The position numbers and the translations under genes are program-made. A stretch of 7,346 nucleotides of DNA from Hyphomicrobiales bacterium (GTDB lineage Bacteria; Pseudomonadota; Alphaproteobacteria; Rhizobiales; Devosiaceae). Below, piece by piece: positions 6,037-7,346 of this stretch. The notes beneath the pieces were generated by a model. That model worked only from the letters and a program-made list of their open reading frames with translations. It did no database searches and was not told the DNA's origin. Numbering within the stretch: the stretch's first letter is position 1; every line of letters starts with the position of its first letter. The DNA is taken from contig JAQGKB010000327.1 in assembly GCA_028290345.1 (NCBI GenBank), positions 1 to 7,346 on the forward strand. The letters run 5' to 3'.

Positions 6037-7287
6037 CTACTTGCCCTGGAAGGGTTTGTACCACTTTGCAAGGCCGCCGGTTACATCGGCCCCGAGTTGG
6101 TCAGGCGTGATGCTGCCGGACATCATCTTGGTGATGTCGCCCTGCAGCAGTTCCGAGCCGGTCGGCTTTTGGAAGCGGAAATACACCACGTTGATATGCG
6201 GCATCGCCGTTGCATTGAGTTTGGCGACGTTGGCAAGCAGCGGATCGTTGATCACCACGCCGTTGATTGGCGAGATGTTGCCGAGCAGGGCGGAGAACTT
6301 GTCGCCGAACTGCTTAGTGCCCATCCAGGCGACGAGTTTCAGTGCCGCTTCCTTGTTCGGCGAAGCAGCGTTGACCGCATAGCCGCCGTCGAAGAACTTT
6401 GTCACCATCGGCGTATCGCCGGTCTTGGCGGCCGGAGGTGCGATGAAGTCCATGTTGATCTTCGGATTCTGCGTCTTGTAGCTGGCGATATCGAAGCTGC
6501 CGCCGGCAAGCATTGCTGCGCGCCCGGAGAGGAACAACTGGCCGGCCGTGTCGTAATCCACGCCCTCGTAGCCGGTGGGCATATAGTCGCGCAGTTCGAG
6601 CAGGTGGTTGAGGGCCGCGACATAGCGCGGGTCCTTGAACGTTGCCTTGCCGCTCGTCAGGTCGCTGACGAATTGCGGGCCGAGGAACGGGTTGGTGAAC
6701 ACGGCAACGAACATCTCGTTGAACCAGCTGGTGCCGAGGCCATTGGCCAGTGGCGTGATGCCCTTGGCCTTGAGCGCCTTGCTGACGGTGATGAATTCGT
6801 CCCAGGTGGTCGGCGGGGTCAGCCCGGCCTTGGCGAACACGTCCTTGTTGATGAAGAGGCCAAGGGTCTGGGAGGCGAAGGGGAGCGAATAGACCTTGCC
6901 GTCGCCGCGATAGGTGCCGCCAATCAGCGCATCGGCCGGCATGTTGGCCAGAGACGGCATGTTGCCGGCTTCCTGCGGCACGAAATATCCGGCCTTCACG
7001 AACTGCTCGAGCCAGCCATAGGCGTGGGTATGAATGACGTCGCCACCCTTGCCGGCCGCCAGAGCGGTCGAAACGATCGTCGGATAGTTCTCGTCGGGAA
7101 ACGACTCGAACTTCACGTGGATGTCGGGGTTGGCCTTAGTGAAATCGGAAAACAGCTCGTTGTAGGCCGCCTTGTCTTCCTGGCGCCAGGTCCAGAAGGA
7201 AATGTCGGTAGCAAAGGCAACGCTTGCGGCGAGCCCCCAGGCGACAGTCGCCGCCAGAAAAGTGCGTCCAATTTTTCTAGTGTTCAT
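6037..7287 (-). CDS. Extracellular (periplasmic) carbohydrate-binding protein of a CUT1 ABC transporter
   Basis: This is the solute receptor of the importer, 416 residues from ATG 7287. That start is preferred over ATG 7293 because the strong AGGGAG (7294-7299) sits 6 bases before it but directly touches the other. The N-terminus is a Sec signal peptide: basic NTRKIGR, a hydrophobic core, and an AFA/TD cleavage site at 26/27. There is no lipobox Cys, so the mature protein should be free in the periplasm of a Gram-negative cell. The mature start DISFWTWRQEDKAAYNELF, and later TWDEFITVSKALKAKGITPL and the FFDGGYAVNAAS/NKEAALKLVAWM segment, are typical of family 1 (UgpB/MalE-like, COG1653) sugar-binding proteins. 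Many Trp, Tyr and Phe residues (for example HTHAYGW) suit sugar stacking. It is the first gene of the operon and normally the most strongly expressed. The ligand is probably an oligosaccharide or other carbohydrate and cannot be specified. Confidence 0.93.
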   Translation of the reverse strand: MNTRKIGRTFLAATVAWGLAASVAFATDISFWTWRQEDKAAYNELFSDFTKANPDIHVKFESFPDENYPTIVSTALAAGKGGDVIHTHAYGWLEQFVKAGYFVPQEAGNMPSLANMPADALIGGTYRGDGKVYSLPFASQTLGLFINKDVFAKAGLTPPTTWDEFITVSKALKAKGITPLANGLGTSWFNEMFVAVFTNPFLGPQFVSDLTSGKATFKDPRYVAALNHLLELRDYMPTGYEGVDYDTAGQLFLSGRAAMLAGGSFDIASYKTQNPKINMDFIAPPAAKTGDTPMVTKFFDGGYAVNAASPNKEAALKLVAWMGTKQFGDKFSALLGNISPINGVVINDPLLANVAKLNATAMPHINVVYFRFQKPTGSELLQGDITKMMSGSITPDQLGADVTGGLAKWYKPFQGK

Positions 7288-7293
7288 ACCCAT

Positions 7294-7299
7294 CTCCCT
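7294..7299 (-). promoter_or_regulatory. Ribosome binding site of the sugar-binding protein gene
   Basis: The minus-strand sequence AGGGAG is a strong Shine-Dalgarno match. It lies 6 bases before ATG 7287 and immediately abuts ATG 7293, so it decides in favour of the shorter protein. Only 47 bases of upstream DNA remain in the window, too few to define the promoter or an operator. Confidence 0.7.
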
Positions 7300-7346
7300 T
7301 TGTGCCGGGTAGCGCTCTTGACGGCCAGTACGAAATCATAGTTCTT

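Noticed and set aside
7335..7340. TATGAT on the minus strand as a -10 element for the transporter operon
   Set aside because: Any -35 box would lie beyond the right edge, and a single hexamer match is not enough to call a promoter.
5947..7341. 464-codon plus-strand open frame opposite the binding-protein gene
   Set aside because: It is exactly antisense to a gene with a signal peptide and clear family motifs. Its translation is rich in His, Arg, Gly and Glu with no recognisable domain, as expected of a shadow frame in GC-rich DNA.
7318..7346. TTGACG on the plus strand as a -35 box of a divergent promoter
   Set aside because: At 16-18 bases spacing there is no good -10 hexamer before the window ends, and no divergent gene is visible.

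Overview
The window is GC-rich (about 60% by eye) with dense, GC-biased coding on both strands. Its protein families and gene order look like an alphaproteobacterium, probably of the Hyphomicrobiales (rhizobial) type. That placement is an inference from style and not from any marker gene. I see no RNA gene, CRISPR array, insertion sequence or phage gene.

Left part (1-1738, plus strand): the 3' portion of a class I SAM-dependent methyltransferase whose N-terminus lies outside the window. Its stop overlaps, in a GTGA, the start of a complete FAD-dependent oxidoreductase of the geranylgeranyl-reductase/PHBH-like group. This tightly coupled methyltransferase plus flavoprotein pair resembles the tailoring half of type III polyketide synthase clusters (compare SrsB and SrsC beside SrsA in Streptomyces griseus). 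The synthase itself, if present, would be upstream and is not visible.

Middle (1739-1904): a 166-base convergent junction with no convincing gene. It holds a perfect 7-bp inverted repeat, two copies of a 10-base word and a short open frame without a proper start.

Right part (1905-7287, minus strand, read right to left): one compact five-gene operon. It encodes a CUT1-type sugar-binding protein with a Sec signal peptide, a MalF-like permease, a MalG-like permease, a succinate-semialdehyde-dehydrogenase-like (GabD-like) aldehyde dehydrogenase, and a classical short-chain dehydrogenase. Junctions are 1 base, a 1-base overlap (TGATG), 42 bases, and an 11-base overlap, so co-transcription and translational coupling are likely. 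No ATP-binding subunit is present. It must be upstream beyond base 7346 or supplied by a shared MsmX/UgpC-type ATPase.

The working model is import of a sugar, polyol or related carbohydrate by the ABC system. The short-chain dehydrogenase would then oxidise a hydroxyl group, and the aldehyde dehydrogenase would oxidise a resulting semialdehyde to the acid. The substrate cannot be read from the sequence. Nothing here is clearly a wholly new system. The most interesting points are the unassigned ABC/ALDH/SDR catabolic operon, the possible tail of a type III polyketide cluster, and a few substitutions at family motif positions.
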